Assembly: GCF_025290835.2 (NCBI RefSeq)
Contig: NZ_JAOCQD020000001.1
Location: forward strand, 1,674,001-1,738,000
Direction: 5' to 3'
Length of the DNA: 64,000 nt
Origin: Aquabacterium sp. OR-4
GTDB lineage: Bacteria; Pseudomonadota; Gammaproteobacteria; Burkholderiales; Burkholderiaceae_C
Positions 25,527 through 32,533 of the stretch are shown here, piece after piece. Position 1 is the first letter of the stretch; each line of letters opens with the position of its first letter. The notes beneath the pieces were generated by a model. It was not told where the DNA came from. It saw only the letters and a list, made by a program, of their open reading frames with translations, and made no database searches. The translations under genes were made by a program, and so were the position numbers.

Positions 25527-25566
25527 TAAGCGGCCGTACTCGGTCGGCTCGAACGAGGAGTTATAC
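25513..25566 (-). repeat. attC site 2, short canonical form
   Basis: On the minus strand: R'' GTATAAC, L'' GTTCGAGCCGACC, short loop, L' GGCCGCTTAAC, R' GTTAGAG. L'' carries the extra base typical of attC. At 54 bp it closely resembles classical 59-base elements such as that of aadA cassettes. It lies between the phage gene at 24,697 and the PAPS-reductase gene. Confidence 0.8.
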
Positions 25567-25592
25567 GTCTTGGTTCCGAAGCGGGAGAAAAC

Positions 25593-26342
25593 ATGAGCGT
25601 CAAGGTATTGGTTCCAGTCAGCGGCGGCAAAGACTCGCAGGCTGCGCTAAAGATGGCGATGCAGCACCATGCGCCGGAAGACGTGCGCGGGCTGTTCTGC
25701 GACACCCAGTTCGAGCACCCGCTGACGTATGCGCATGTGGAGAAACTGCGCGCGTTGTATGGGCCGGTGAGGATTGACACGGTGACTGGTGGGTCGGTCA
25801 TGGAGAAGTCGATCAAGTACGGCCGGTTTCCTGGTGGCGGTGCGCGACACTGCACCGACGAACTCAAGATTCGTGAGACGCGCATCTACTGCAAGGCGCT
25901 GGCCGAAGAACAAGGCGGCTTTGAGGTTTGGTACGGCATGCGCACCCAGGAAAGCCCCGAGCGCGGGAAGCGCTACGCCGGCAAGCTGGACGATGCCCTG
26001 TACCACCCGCACGAGGTGATGACCAAGTATCCGAAGTACCTGGGCAAGATGGGCGTGCGCTTCCGACTCGCTATCTGTTCCTGGTCGGAGTCCGACGTGT
26101 TGGAGTACCTGGACGGCCAAGAGAACCCACTGTACGCCGCAGGCTTCCCGCGCGTCGGGTGCTTCCCGTGCCAAGCGTCCGGCGACGTGTGGAAAGAGAA
26201 GGCCTACGCCTTCGACGAGTTCGGCGCGGCACAAAAGGCCAAGGTCATGATCGTGTCGAAGCAGATCGGCAAAAGCATGTGGAACAGCAAGGGCGGCAAG
26301 GTGCGCAACGAATCGCCCGGCTGTGAACTGTGCGCGCATTGA
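25593..26342 (+). CDS. PAPS-reductase-family protein (PP-loop)
   Basis: The 249-residue protein is preceded by GGGAGA. The PP-loop SGGKDSQAAL lies at residue 10. GGGARHCTDELKIR and the Cys pairs CFPCQASG and CELCAH near the C-terminus complete the pattern of the phosphoadenosine-phosphosulfate reductase superfamily, which includes DndC-like sulfur-transfer enzymes. Cys pairs suggest an iron-sulfur cluster. It is the first ORF of the attC array. With a methyltransferase next door, a nucleic-acid modification role is possible. True PAPS reduction is the alternative. Confidence 0.75.
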   Translation: MSVKVLVPVSGGKDSQAALKMAMQHHAPEDVRGLFCDTQFEHPLTYAHVEKLRALYGPVRIDTVTGGSVMEKSIKYGRFPGGGARHCTDELKIRETRIYCKALAEEQGGFEVWYGMRTQESPERGKRYAGKLDDALYHPHEVMTKYPKYLGKMGVRFRLAICSWSESDVLEYLDGQENPLYAAGFPRVGCFPCQASGDVWKEKAYAFDEFGAAQKAKVMIVSKQIGKSMWNSKGGKVRNESPGCELCAH

Positions 26343-26346
26343 AGAC

Positions 26347-26446
26347 GTATAACGCTGAGGTAAGCAGGTGACAACGGCGCTACAAATGCAAGACGAAGCC
26401 ACCAGCGGTGCCGCCGTTGGCGCTCTGCTTGACCGACGTGTTATGC
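26347..26446 (-). repeat. attC site 3
   Basis: On the minus strand: R'' GCATAAC, spacer ACGTC, L'' GGTCAAGCAG extended by CCAACGGCG, a variable loop, CGCCGTTG and L' CTGCTTACC, spacer TCAGC, R' GTTATAC. L'' has one extra C relative to L', as in classical sites. The site separates the PAPS-reductase and methyltransferase genes. Confidence 0.85.
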
Positions 26447-27090
26447 CCCGCCGCGCGCCACGTTGCCTGGACTTGTTTTGTGGCGCTGGCGGTGCTGGCA
26501 TGGGCCTGCACCGCGCCGGCTTTGAAGTGGTGGGCGTGGACATTCACCCGCAGCCTTACTACCCTTTCACGTTCCGCCAGGGTGACGCGCTGGACGCAGA
26601 CCTAGAGGGGTTTGATCTGGTGTGGGCTTCGCCGCCGTGCCAGGCGTACACCGAGATGCAGCGCATGCACAAGAACAGCGCCGCACACAAGGACTTGGTG
26701 GCGCCGATGCGGGCGAAGCTGCAAGCGTGGGGAGGCTTGTGGATCATGGAGAACGTGGCCGGTAGCCCGCTGCGCGAAAGCCTGATGCTCTGCGGCTCGA
26801 TGTTCGGGCTGCGGATTGCGAAGCACCGATTCTTTGAGGCTAGCTTTGAACTTCCGCTGCTGATGCCGCCCTGCGACCACCGCGACCTGTACGACCCGTG
26901 GCACGGCAAAGGCCGCACGGCAGACAAGATGCGCGCGGCGCAGGGCACGCCCTGGATGCCGAGCAGCGGCGGCGCTTCGCGGAAGCGGGGCGAGACAGGC
27001 GACACGAACAACGCGATACCGCCCGCGTACTCTGAATTTCTAGGCTCGCACGCCCTAGTGGTGATTGCGGGGCATAACGACCCGAGCTAA
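26443..27090 (+). CDS. DNA cytosine-C5 methyltransferase, small phage type
   Basis: From ATG 26443, 215 residues. An in-frame GTG at 26368 has a GAGG ahead of it but would translate the attC site. Motif I LDLFCGAGGAGMGL, motif IV WASPPCQAYTEM with the catalytic Cys, and motif VI MENVAGSP are intact. The C-terminal IPPAYSEFLG resembles motif X. The target-recognition region is very short, as in compact phage enzymes. No cognate restriction nuclease is seen, so protection of phage DNA or regulation is likely. Confidence 0.85.
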   Translation: MPRRAPRCLDLFCGAGGAGMGLHRAGFEVVGVDIHPQPYYPFTFRQGDALDADLEGFDLVWASPPCQAYTEMQRMHKNSAAHKDLVAPMRAKLQAWGGLWIMENVAGSPLRESLMLCGSMFGLRIAKHRFFEASFELPLLMPPCDHRDLYDPWHGKGRTADKMRAAQGTPWMPSSGGASRKRGETGDTNNAIPPAYSEFLGSHALVVIAGHNDPS

Positions 27091-27161
27091 GCGGCGCCGC
27101 CGAGGTTCCACCAGATGAACTGCTGCTGTTGCGGCGTCCGCGCTTGAGCGAGTTGTTAGGC
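27072..27161 (-). repeat. attC site 4
   Basis: On the minus strand: R'' GCCTAAC, spacer AACTC, L'' GCTCAAGCGCGG, variable loop, L' CGCTTAGC, R' GTTATGC. The first 20 bases resemble the start of classical attC sites. L'' carries an extra base. The methyltransferase stop lies inside it. Confidence 0.85.
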
Positions 27162-27182
27162 GTGGTGAACGGAGTGGAAACT

Positions 27183-27428
27183 ATGGAAAAGTTTGCAGCC
27201 TTGAAGAAGGCAAGGGAAGACGACGGGCCTTGCCCGAGCGATTACTGGGGCAACAAGAATCCGCGCTGCCCGCACTGCGGCACCGAGTGCAGTGTGATCG
27301 AGAACGAATGGTGGGAGCTGTACGAAGAAGGCGAGCACGAGGTGTCATGCCCGCACTGCGAAGGCGATTTCAGCGTGAGCGTGCGTGTGAGCCACAGCTA
27401 CAGCACCGACAAGCAGGAAGACGCCTAA
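27183..27428 (+). CDS. Cassette-borne zinc-ribbon protein
   Basis: The product has 81 residues from ATG 27183 with GGAG 8 nt upstream. CPHCGTEC and, about 30 residues on, CPHCEGDF form a two-knuckle zinc ribbon around an acidic Trp-rich loop (ENEWWELYEEGEHE). It resembles small phage and cassette zinc-ribbon proteins of unknown role. It is the third ORF of the attC array and ends inside attC site 5. Confidence 0.7.
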   Translation: MEKFAALKKAREDDGPCPSDYWGNKNPRCPHCGTECSVIENEWWELYEEGEHEVSCPHCEGDFSVSVRVSHSYSTDKQEDA

Positions 27429-27494
27429 CACCCAAGCTCAGGCGGGCGCGGAGGCCGCAGGCCGTAGCGACTCGCCTGCAGCGCCGTGTTAGGC
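27423..27494 (-). repeat. attC site 5
   Basis: On the minus strand: R'' GCCTAAC, spacer ACGGC, L'' GCTGCAGGCG, variable loop, L' CGCCTGAGC, R' GTTAGGC. R boxes are perfect complements and L'' carries one extra base. This is the cleanest attC of the five and marks the right end of the array. Confidence 0.88.
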
Positions 27495-27535
27495 CCCACG
27501 AACCGACCGACGAACCCGTAAGAAGGACTTACAAG

Positions 27536-27754
27536 ATGCGACACGAATCAATGGCTGCGCGCCGGCTGATTGCGCAGAACAGGGCGCAGAAAGCCCGGGC
27601 CGCGACCACGACGTTGCAGACCAGGCAAGAGCCTGACGGCTCGTGGTCGGCCGCCATGCTGGTGACGGGTCTGGCTGATGAGCGCATGGCCGACGCTGCC
27701 GTGGCGCACATGCAGCGACTGTTCTGTGGCGATGAGATCAAGGGTGAACAATGA
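27536..27754 (+). CDS. Small phage protein after the attC array
   Basis: ATG 27536 with AAGGA upstream gives 72 residues: a basic N-terminal helix (AARRLIAQNRAQKARAA) then a strand-helix pair (GLADERMADAAVAHMQRLF). It overlaps the next gene by 4 nt. It marks the return to ordinary phage early genes. Confidence 0.6.
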   Translation: MRHESMAARRLIAQNRAQKARAATTTLQTRQEPDGSWSAAMLVTGLADERMADAAVAHMQRLFCGDEIKGEQ

Positions 27755-28080
27755 TGCTTGATGAGCAATGGCAGCAACACATCGCCGGCACGGCGGCGCA
27801 CTGGTGCGAGATGGCGAAAGAATCTGTGCGAGAGGCGGCGGCAGAGCACGCTAGGCCCAGCGCGGTTTTCAAGCCGCGCCTGAGCATTGACGGCGACCAG
27901 TGGTGCGCGCTGTACGGCGAAAACCTGCAAGACGGCGTGGCCGGGTTCGGAGACTCGCCAGCCGATGCGATGTGGGACTTTGACCGCGCATGGGGTGCAA
28001 AGCTGCCGGCACGGCAGGCCAAAAGCAAAGCGGATGAAGTGTTGCGGGCGCACGGCTTCCCCGAACTGCGAGCCGGCTAA
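27751..28080 (+). CDS. Early phage protein, unknown
   Basis: This 109-residue protein starts MMLDEQWQQHIAGTAAHW. Its middle resembles the strand pair of DUF-type early proteins (RLSIDGDQWCALYGENLQDG followed by GDSPADAMWDFDRAW). ATGA coupling links it to the previous gene. Function is unknown. Confidence 0.6.
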   Translation: MMLDEQWQQHIAGTAAHWCEMAKESVREAAAEHARPSAVFKPRLSIDGDQWCALYGENLQDGVAGFGDSPADAMWDFDRAWGAKLPARQAKSKADEVLRAHGFPELRAG

Positions 28081-28098
28081 CTCGTCGCTACACGAATC

Positions 28099-28473
28099 AT
28101 GAAAAATCGCCACCCCAACCGCCGGAGCAAGTGGGCGCACATCAACACGCCGCATGGTCTGCGCAACCGCAAGGCCAAGGCCGACGCGAAGCGCGAGGCC
28201 ATTGCCGCACTGGTGCCGGCCGCGTACGAGCCGCCGCGACCAGGCACGCACTGGCAGCGCATCGTGATCGACCTGTACGTGCCGACCCACGGCCGGTGCG
28301 AGCAGCATGCGGTGATGATCGATGGCCAGACCGTTGGTCTGCTGGGGGCGACGGCCATTGCCGAGCGGGTGCGCGGATTGATCCGACCGCGGCCGAGCCG
28401 CGACGCCCAGGCCGAGGTGCGGCGCGCGGAGTGGCGCGAGGCCTTGGCCGCCCATGTTGGGGGCCGGCCATGA
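28099..28473 (+). CDS. Basic early phage protein
   Basis: This 124-residue protein begins with a very basic stretch (MKNRHPNRRSKW, then RNRKAKADAKREA), suggesting nucleic-acid binding, then has beta strands (IVIDLYVP, AVMIDGQTVGLLG) and ends in Arg-rich helices. It overlaps the next gene by 4 nt. No family was recognised. Confidence 0.6.
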   Translation: MKNRHPNRRSKWAHINTPHGLRNRKAKADAKREAIAALVPAAYEPPRPGTHWQRIVIDLYVPTHGRCEQHAVMIDGQTVGLLGATAIAERVRGLIRPRPSRDAQAEVRRAEWREALAAHVGGRP

Positions 28474-28718
28474 GCAAACGCGCCCGCACCCGCGCCGCTG
28501 CTGTGGCGGCCAAGCATGTGGCCACGGTGCCGCTGGCCGCGCACGACGACGGCCACGACGACGACGACGGCTGCTGCTTCGACTGCGGCCAGCCCTGGGA
28601 CTTGTGCGAGTGCCACGAAGGCGCCGAGTGCGGCCGCTGGCGCAACGGCGTGCTGTCCGACAGCTGCAGCAAGGCCGGCAGCGAAGAGTGCGATTTCGAG
28701 TGCCCGTTTTCGAGGTAA
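28470..28718 (+). CDS. Cys-rich early phage protein
   Basis: The product has 82 residues from ATG 28470 (ATGA overlap). After an Ala-rich helix and an Asp run, the second half holds eight Cys (CCFDCGQPWDLCECH, ECGRW, SCSK, ECDFEC) that could bind two metals. It may be a small zinc-binding protein coupled to the HNH nuclease gene that follows. Confidence 0.6.
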   Translation: MSKRARTRAAAVAAKHVATVPLAAHDDGHDDDDGCCFDCGQPWDLCECHEGAECGRWRNGVLSDSCSKAGSEECDFECPFSR

Positions 28719-28721
28719 CCC

Positions 28722-29141
28722 ATGCCCATCAAACCCGAGAACCGCAACCGCTACCCGAAGGACTGGCACGCGATCCGCGCCCGCATCCTGGCCAGGGCCG
28801 GCAACGTCTGCGAGAAGTGCAAAGCGCCGAACCGCACGCGCATCGCGCGCGGCGCCGGCGACGACGAAGGCACCTACATGCTGGACACCGCCGAGGTGTT
28901 CTGCGCCGAGACCGGCCAGCGTCTGGGCCAGTGCCGCATGAGCGACTACGAGGTCGGCCGCATGGTCGACGTGGTGCTGACCATCGCCCATCTGGACCAC
29001 GTGCCCGAGAACTGCGCGGACGACAACCTTCGGGCCTGGTGCCAGCGGTGCCACCTGCGCTATGACCACGATCACCACCGCGCCAACAGCCAGGCCACGC
29101 GCCGGGCTCGGGCGGGAACCTTGGAGCTGTTCTGGCCATGA
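28722..29141 (+). CDS. HNH endonuclease
   Basis: The 139-residue protein has zinc pairs CEKCKAPN and CQRCHLRYD flanking the HNH core: TIAHLDHVPENC with His, DDNLRAWCQRCH with Asn, and the downstream HDHHR with His. HNH nucleases in this position may nick DNA during recombination or help terminase. The usual terminase-adjacent site is elsewhere in this phage, so the role is open. Confidence 0.85.
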   Translation: MPIKPENRNRYPKDWHAIRARILARAGNVCEKCKAPNRTRIARGAGDDEGTYMLDTAEVFCAETGQRLGQCRMSDYEVGRMVDVVLTIAHLDHVPENCADDNLRAWCQRCHLRYDHDHHRANSQATRRARAGTLELFWP

Positions 29142-29410
29142 GCAACGACACGATGAGCAACCAGAGCGTGCTGCGCGATGACCGCCGCACGGTGACGCAG
29201 CTTCTGGCGGCGGCGGAGAAGGACACCGACGCGGTGAGCGTCTTCATGGCCGGCTGCACGGTGGCCGACACCGAGGCCGCGGTGTTCGTGGTGAAGGGGC
29301 CGCAGGCCATCGCCTACCTGCGCGAGCTGTGCAAGCGCCAAGGGTTGCTGACGGACAAGCCCGTCACCGGGCCGGCCTGCAACCTGCGGCGGCCGTGGGA
29401 GGCGCCGTGA
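29138..29410 (+). CDS. Small phage protein
   Basis: The 90-residue protein overlaps the HNH stop by 4 nt. An N-terminal Asp/Arg-rich helix is followed by a strand-rich core (VSVFMAGCTVADTEAAVFVV) and a helix AIAYLRELCKRQG. No family was recognised. Confidence 0.55.
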   Translation: MSNDTMSNQSVLRDDRRTVTQLLAAAEKDTDAVSVFMAGCTVADTEAAVFVVKGPQAIAYLRELCKRQGLLTDKPVTGPACNLRRPWEAP

Positions 29411-29625
29411 TGGCCCGCCGCCGCTTCCGCTGGACCCGCGAGCGCTACCGCAAGGCACACCACCTGTCGCGCTTGTTCGCGCGCTGGGTGTACGACCTGC
29501 CCAGCGAGCCGCCGCAGCTTGTGCAGCGCCTGTGGGAGCTGTACGAGCGCCACCCACAGAACCCCGACCCGCTGCTGACGCCGCTGAAGTACAGGCACGA
29601 ACGAGACAGCGAGATTCCGTTCTGA
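29410..29625 (+). CDS. Small basic phage protein
   Basis: The product has 71 residues from ATG 29410, sharing a base with the previous stop. It opens MARRRFRWTRERYRKAHHL, then helix VQRLWELYERHPQNPD. The strongly basic N-terminus suggests DNA contact. Unknown function. Confidence 0.55.
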   Translation: MARRRFRWTRERYRKAHHLSRLFARWVYDLPSEPPQLVQRLWELYERHPQNPDPLLTPLKYRHERDSEIPF

Positions 29626-29627
29626 CC

Positions 29628-29834
29628 ATGCGCCCCTGCTGCCAGTCCTGCGCCACCGGCCGCCCCGAGCACATCGTCACCGATGCAGCCGGCCGCCCGT
29701 GGCGCTTCGAGATGCACCCGTTCTGCGGCCCCATCGTGCTGCGCCAGGACGGCCAGCCGAAGGCGACGCAGCCCGGCAGCCGGTCGCCGTTCTGGCCGGC
29801 GTTCGATGCGTGGCAGGACGCGCGGAGAAGCTGA
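29628..29834 (+). CDS. Small Cys-containing phage protein
   Basis: The 68-residue protein begins MRPCCQSCATGRP, a CCxxC cluster, followed by strands (WRFEMHPFCGPIVL) and an aromatic-rich C-terminus. It overlaps the next ATG by 1 nt. It may bind a metal. Confidence 0.5.
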   Translation: MRPCCQSCATGRPEHIVTDAAGRPWRFEMHPFCGPIVLRQDGQPKATQPGSRSPFWPAFDAWQDARRS

Positions 29835-30142
29835 TGCCCGGCAACCCGATGCACCTGCGCCAGTTCAGCCGCCACCAGCTGATCGAGGAACTGGCGCGCC
29901 GCGCGAACGAGGCGCCGACCGCGAAGCCTGAGCGCTGGTGCCACGACTGCACGCACTTCGTGGCATGGCTGGATCAGGATCCGCCGAAGCGCCGCGACAT
30001 GCCCGATGGCTACAACCCGTGCACCAAGGGCCACGCGATGCGGTTCATGGCGCCGGAAGAGATCGACGACGAGTATGGGTTCTACCGGCCGGTGTGCACC
30101 GACCGGGATGAGCCAGCAACACCGGAAGGCCGCGAGCCGTGA
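29834..30142 (+). CDS. Small Cys-containing phage protein
   Basis: The product has 102 residues from ATG 29834. The helical N-terminus (RHQLIEELARRANEAP) is followed by WCHDCTHFV and CTKGHAMRF, a four-ligand arrangement that may bind zinc, and ends with a VCTD segment. The two neighbours share the CxxC theme. No family was recognised. Confidence 0.55.
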   Translation: MPGNPMHLRQFSRHQLIEELARRANEAPTAKPERWCHDCTHFVAWLDQDPPKRRDMPDGYNPCTKGHAMRFMAPEEIDDEYGFYRPVCTDRDEPATPEGREP

Positions 30143-30405
30143 CCATCGACACCATCGACAAAGGCCCACCCGCCAACGACGGCGGCCTGATGCTCACGAC
30201 CGACGAGATCCAGGCCCTTACCGGCTACCGGCAGCCGGCCAAGCAGCTGGCCGAGTTGCACCGCCAGGGCTACTGGCGCGCCCGCCGCGCGCCGATCACC
30301 GCCCGCATTCTGGTCGAGCGCGCACACTACGAGGCCGTGGCCCGTGGCCAGGACACGGCCCCCACCGCCAACGCGCGCCCCGCGCCGAAGCTCCGACTGG
30401 CATGA
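30139..30405 (+). CDS. DUF4224 protein next to integrase
   Basis: A GTG at 30139 overlaps the previous stop, giving 88 residues. The block LMLTTDEIQALTGYRQPAKQ is the DUF4224 signature, a small domain often found just upstream of phage integrases and sometimes proposed as an excisionase-like factor. It overlaps the integrase start by 4 nt, supporting joint expression. Confidence 0.75.
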   Translation: MTIDTIDKGPPANDGGLMLTTDEIQALTGYRQPAKQLAELHRQGYWRARRAPITARILVERAHYEAVARGQDTAPTANARPAPKLRLA

Positions 30406-31400
30406 CCCGATCCGATCTGCCGCGCCGCGTGTACGAACGGCATGGCGCCTGGTACTACGTGACCCCGGCCGCCGGCAAGTGGGTGAAGCTGGCGCGCGTG
30501 TCCGATGGCCTGCCGGCCATGTACCGCGCCCTCGCGCGCCTGACCGACAGCGAAGCCACCAGCGACCGCATGCCGGCCGTCATCAGCCGATGGCTGGAGG
30601 CCAAGCGCGGCGAGTGGAGCGCCGGCCATGCCCAGGATCAGGAACGCATCGCCGACCGCATGGGCAAGGCCTTTGCCGAGTTCACGCCGGCCGAGGTGAC
30701 GACGCCGGTGTGCGCGCAGTACCTCAAGACCTATGCCACCCAGGCGCGCACGCACAACCAGCACCGAACGATGCTTTCGCAGGTGCTGGCCTTCGCCGCC
30801 ATCGAGGGCCTGCGCGAAGGGCACAACCCGGTGGCCAACATCCCGCCGAAGCGCCTGCTCGGCCGCGTGCGGATCGTCACCGACGACGAGGTGCGCGCGC
30901 TCAAGGCTGCCGCGCTGCAGCAGAGCCGCAACGGCGAGGCGCTGGTGAAGATGATCGAGTTGGCCCTGCTCACCGGGCAGCGCATCAGCGATGTGATCGG
31001 CATGCGCTGGCAGGACGTCAGCGACCAGGGCGTCACCGTCGTGCAGGACAAGGGTCAAGGCCGCGTGCGCCTACTGATCGAGATGACGCCAGCCCTGCGC
31101 GCGGCCGTCGATGCCTGCGCCGAGGGCACCCATCGAATCGGCCACCTGCTCAAGACGCAGAGCGGCAGCGGCTACACCTACGCCGGCATCCGCTCGGCCT
31201 GGGTGCGCGCCTGCGCGCGAGCCGGCATCACTGACCTGCACATCCACGACCTGCGCGGCCGTGCCGGCGTGGACGCCATCGAGGCCACCGGCACGCAGGA
31301 CGTGCGCGCCGCGCAGCGCCTGCTCGGCCACAAGGGCGAGGCGATGACCCGCCACTACACCGAGGGCAAGTACGCCAAACGGGTCAAGCCGGCCCGCTGA
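30402..31400 (+). CDS. int: Tyrosine recombinase, prophage integrase
   Basis: The product has 332 residues from ATG 30402. The N-terminal SAM-like domain (about 60-160) precedes the catalytic domain. The catalytic set is visible: Arg in TGQRISDVIGMRW, Lys in DKGQGRVR, HxxR in HIHDLRGRAG, His in LLGHKGEAM, and the nucleophilic Tyr in TRHYTEG. It recombines attP with the tRNA-Arg gene end located 107 bp downstream. The gene is at the right end of the rightward operon, reading toward the attachment site. Confidence 0.95.
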   Translation: MTRSDLPRRVYERHGAWYYVTPAAGKWVKLARVSDGLPAMYRALARLTDSEATSDRMPAVISRWLEAKRGEWSAGHAQDQERIADRMGKAFAEFTPAEVTTPVCAQYLKTYATQARTHNQHRTMLSQVLAFAAIEGLREGHNPVANIPPKRLLGRVRIVTDDEVRALKAAALQQSRNGEALVKMIELALLTGQRISDVIGMRWQDVSDQGVTVVQDKGQGRVRLLIEMTPALRAAVDACAEGTHRIGHLLKTQSGSGYTYAGIRSAWVRACARAGITDLHIHDLRGRAGVDAIEATGTQDVRAAQRLLGHKGEAMTRHYTEGKYAKRVKPAR

Positions 31401-31402
31401 AG

Positions 31403-31473
31403 CTGTCCAACAGGCCCGCTGGGAGCCGCATGAATGCTGGGGCCTACGCGAATTTCACCGTTGGACAGTTTTT
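31403..31473 (+). terminator. Long-loop inverted repeat with T-run after int
   Basis: CTGTCCAAC (31,403-31,411) and GTTGGACAG (31,460-31,468) are perfect 9-bp complements separated by 48 nt and followed by five T. It could terminate the early operon, although the loop is long. It may instead be a pair of integrase arm-binding sites, since it lies between int and the att core. Confidence 0.45.
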
Positions 31474-31506
31474 AGGTATGTTGTTGATTTAGTTAGATAT
31501 ACCCGG

Positions 31507-31554
31507 TGCCTTCTAAGCAGCAGGTCGGGGGTTCGAGTCCCTCCGGGCAGGCCA
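31507..31554 (+). other. Right attachment site: 3' part of tRNA-Arg(TCT)
   Basis: The segment contains an anticodon loop CTTCTAA (anticodon TCT), the variable region, a T-arm with GTTCGAGTC, the acceptor 3' half CGGGCAG, discriminator G and encoded CCA. No matching 5' half precedes it: the D-arm and CTGCCCG acceptor strand are absent. It is therefore the displaced fragment left by integration, pointing out of the prophage. The full tRNA should be reconstituted at the left end outside the window. Confidence 0.85.
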
Positions 31555-32218
31555 GCGCCAGACGCTTGGCGTCCCAAGGTGCTCCTCAGATCAGGCTTCT
31601 TGATGGCGTGCCGCAGCGTGGTGCAACTCGACGATCGCCGAAACGATCTCGATACACCGGTACTGGGGTTCGGCGCTGGATGGCCGAGGCCCGAGCCGGG
31701 GCGGTGCCGCTGAGGCGCTGCAGGCCCACAGGCTGCGAGCACCGGCGGCTCAGGTTCCATCCGTTGTTTTGCTCCAGCCGCCTGGCGCCCACCAGGCGCG
31801 TGCTGGCCGTTGATGCCGCGCCGTTGCAGGTGCGCGTCCTGGACCACCTGTTTGGCGAAAAGTCGGTGGCCATGGTTGCGCTGACCATGCGGCGCCGGGA
31901 CTTGTTGACCCAGGCAGAAGCGTTGCGCATGAACTGCGCACCGCTGGGTCAATCGCCGTCAATGGACTGGCTCAGGAGCGCATTGCCCCGTTCGTCGCGC
32001 CCTGCGCAATGCCGGCTGGCTGTTCGGCGCCTCGCGCCATGGCCGGTGCGGTGGGCGCGGGTGGCCTGGGCGACCTGGCCATCCGCTACGGCTAGCAGCG
32101 CTTTGACACGACCACCATGGCGGCGGTGATCGTGGTGCTGATCGCCAGACAGGCGCTGATGCGCCCGGCCGTCCGGCGGGCGCGGGCACGCCAGACCGTC
32201 AGGCGAGCGCGGGTGCGT
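31555..32218. other. Gene-poor junction between prophage and host island
   Basis: No convincing complete gene is present. Frames on both strands have shadow-type composition. The only recognisable coding relic is the metI C-terminal fragment at 32,039-32,175. A short plus-strand stretch (31,800-31,950) looks partly protein-like but could not be matched. Confidence 0.6.
32039..32175 (+). pseudogene. metI: C-terminal fragment of D-methionine ABC permease MetI
   Basis: Translation from 32,039 reads MAGAVGAGGLGDLAIRYG, then a TAG at 32,093-32,095 where family members have Tyr, then QRFDTTTM and a hydrophobic helix. This is the well-conserved C-terminus of MetI permeases of the MetNIQ importer. 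Upstream sequence is degraded and metN and metQ are absent, so only a relic remains, perhaps from a deletion near the tRNA integration hotspot. Confidence 0.75.
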
Positions 32219-32401
32219 TCAGTGGCGCGAGGTCTTGACCACCGCCTCCTTCAGGTCGCCCACGGCCTTCTGGCCCTTGCCTTCCACCTGCTTGGCCACG
32301 CCCTTGGCCACGGTCTTGGGGCTGTCCACCAGTTCGCCAGCCTTTTGCTGCACCTTGCCGGCGGCCTGCTTGACGGTGCCCTTGATCTGATCCTTGTTCA
32401 T
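32219..32401 (-). CDS. CsbD-family stress protein
   Basis: The 60-residue protein starts MNKDQIKGTVKQAAGKVQQK, the CsbD-family N-terminus, followed by KAVGDLKEAVVK. Members are abundant, hydrophilic, general-stress proteins of unknown biochemistry. GAAAGG precedes the ATG. A second CsbD gene lies at 40,556, framing the stress island. Confidence 0.85.
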   Translation of the reverse strand: MNKDQIKGTVKQAAGKVQQKAGELVDSPKTVAKGVAKQVEGKGQKAVGDLKEAVVKTSRH

Positions 32402-32533
32402 GAGATGCCTTTCGATGGGTTGCTGACAGGTTCACGCGCTGGCCGGCTGGCCCGGCGTGTCGATCCTCGATCGATGGCCTCATCGTGAACCGCGCAGCCG
32501 GCGGCCCGTGTCGTCCGGTGGCGCGGCCGCGTG

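Noticed and set aside
28060..28100. Sixth attC site after 28,080 (GGCTAAC)
   Set aside because: Only one R-like box is present, with no paired R' box or L-box hairpin.
31477..31554. Complete tRNA gene at the right junction
   Set aside because: No D-arm or complementary 5' acceptor strand precedes the anticodon loop; only the 3' part is present.
31455..31952. Minus-strand ORF whose translation includes GGTRTPDLLLRRH
   Set aside because: This peptide is the well-known artefact of translating a tRNA in antisense; the frame crosses the tRNA-Arg fragment.
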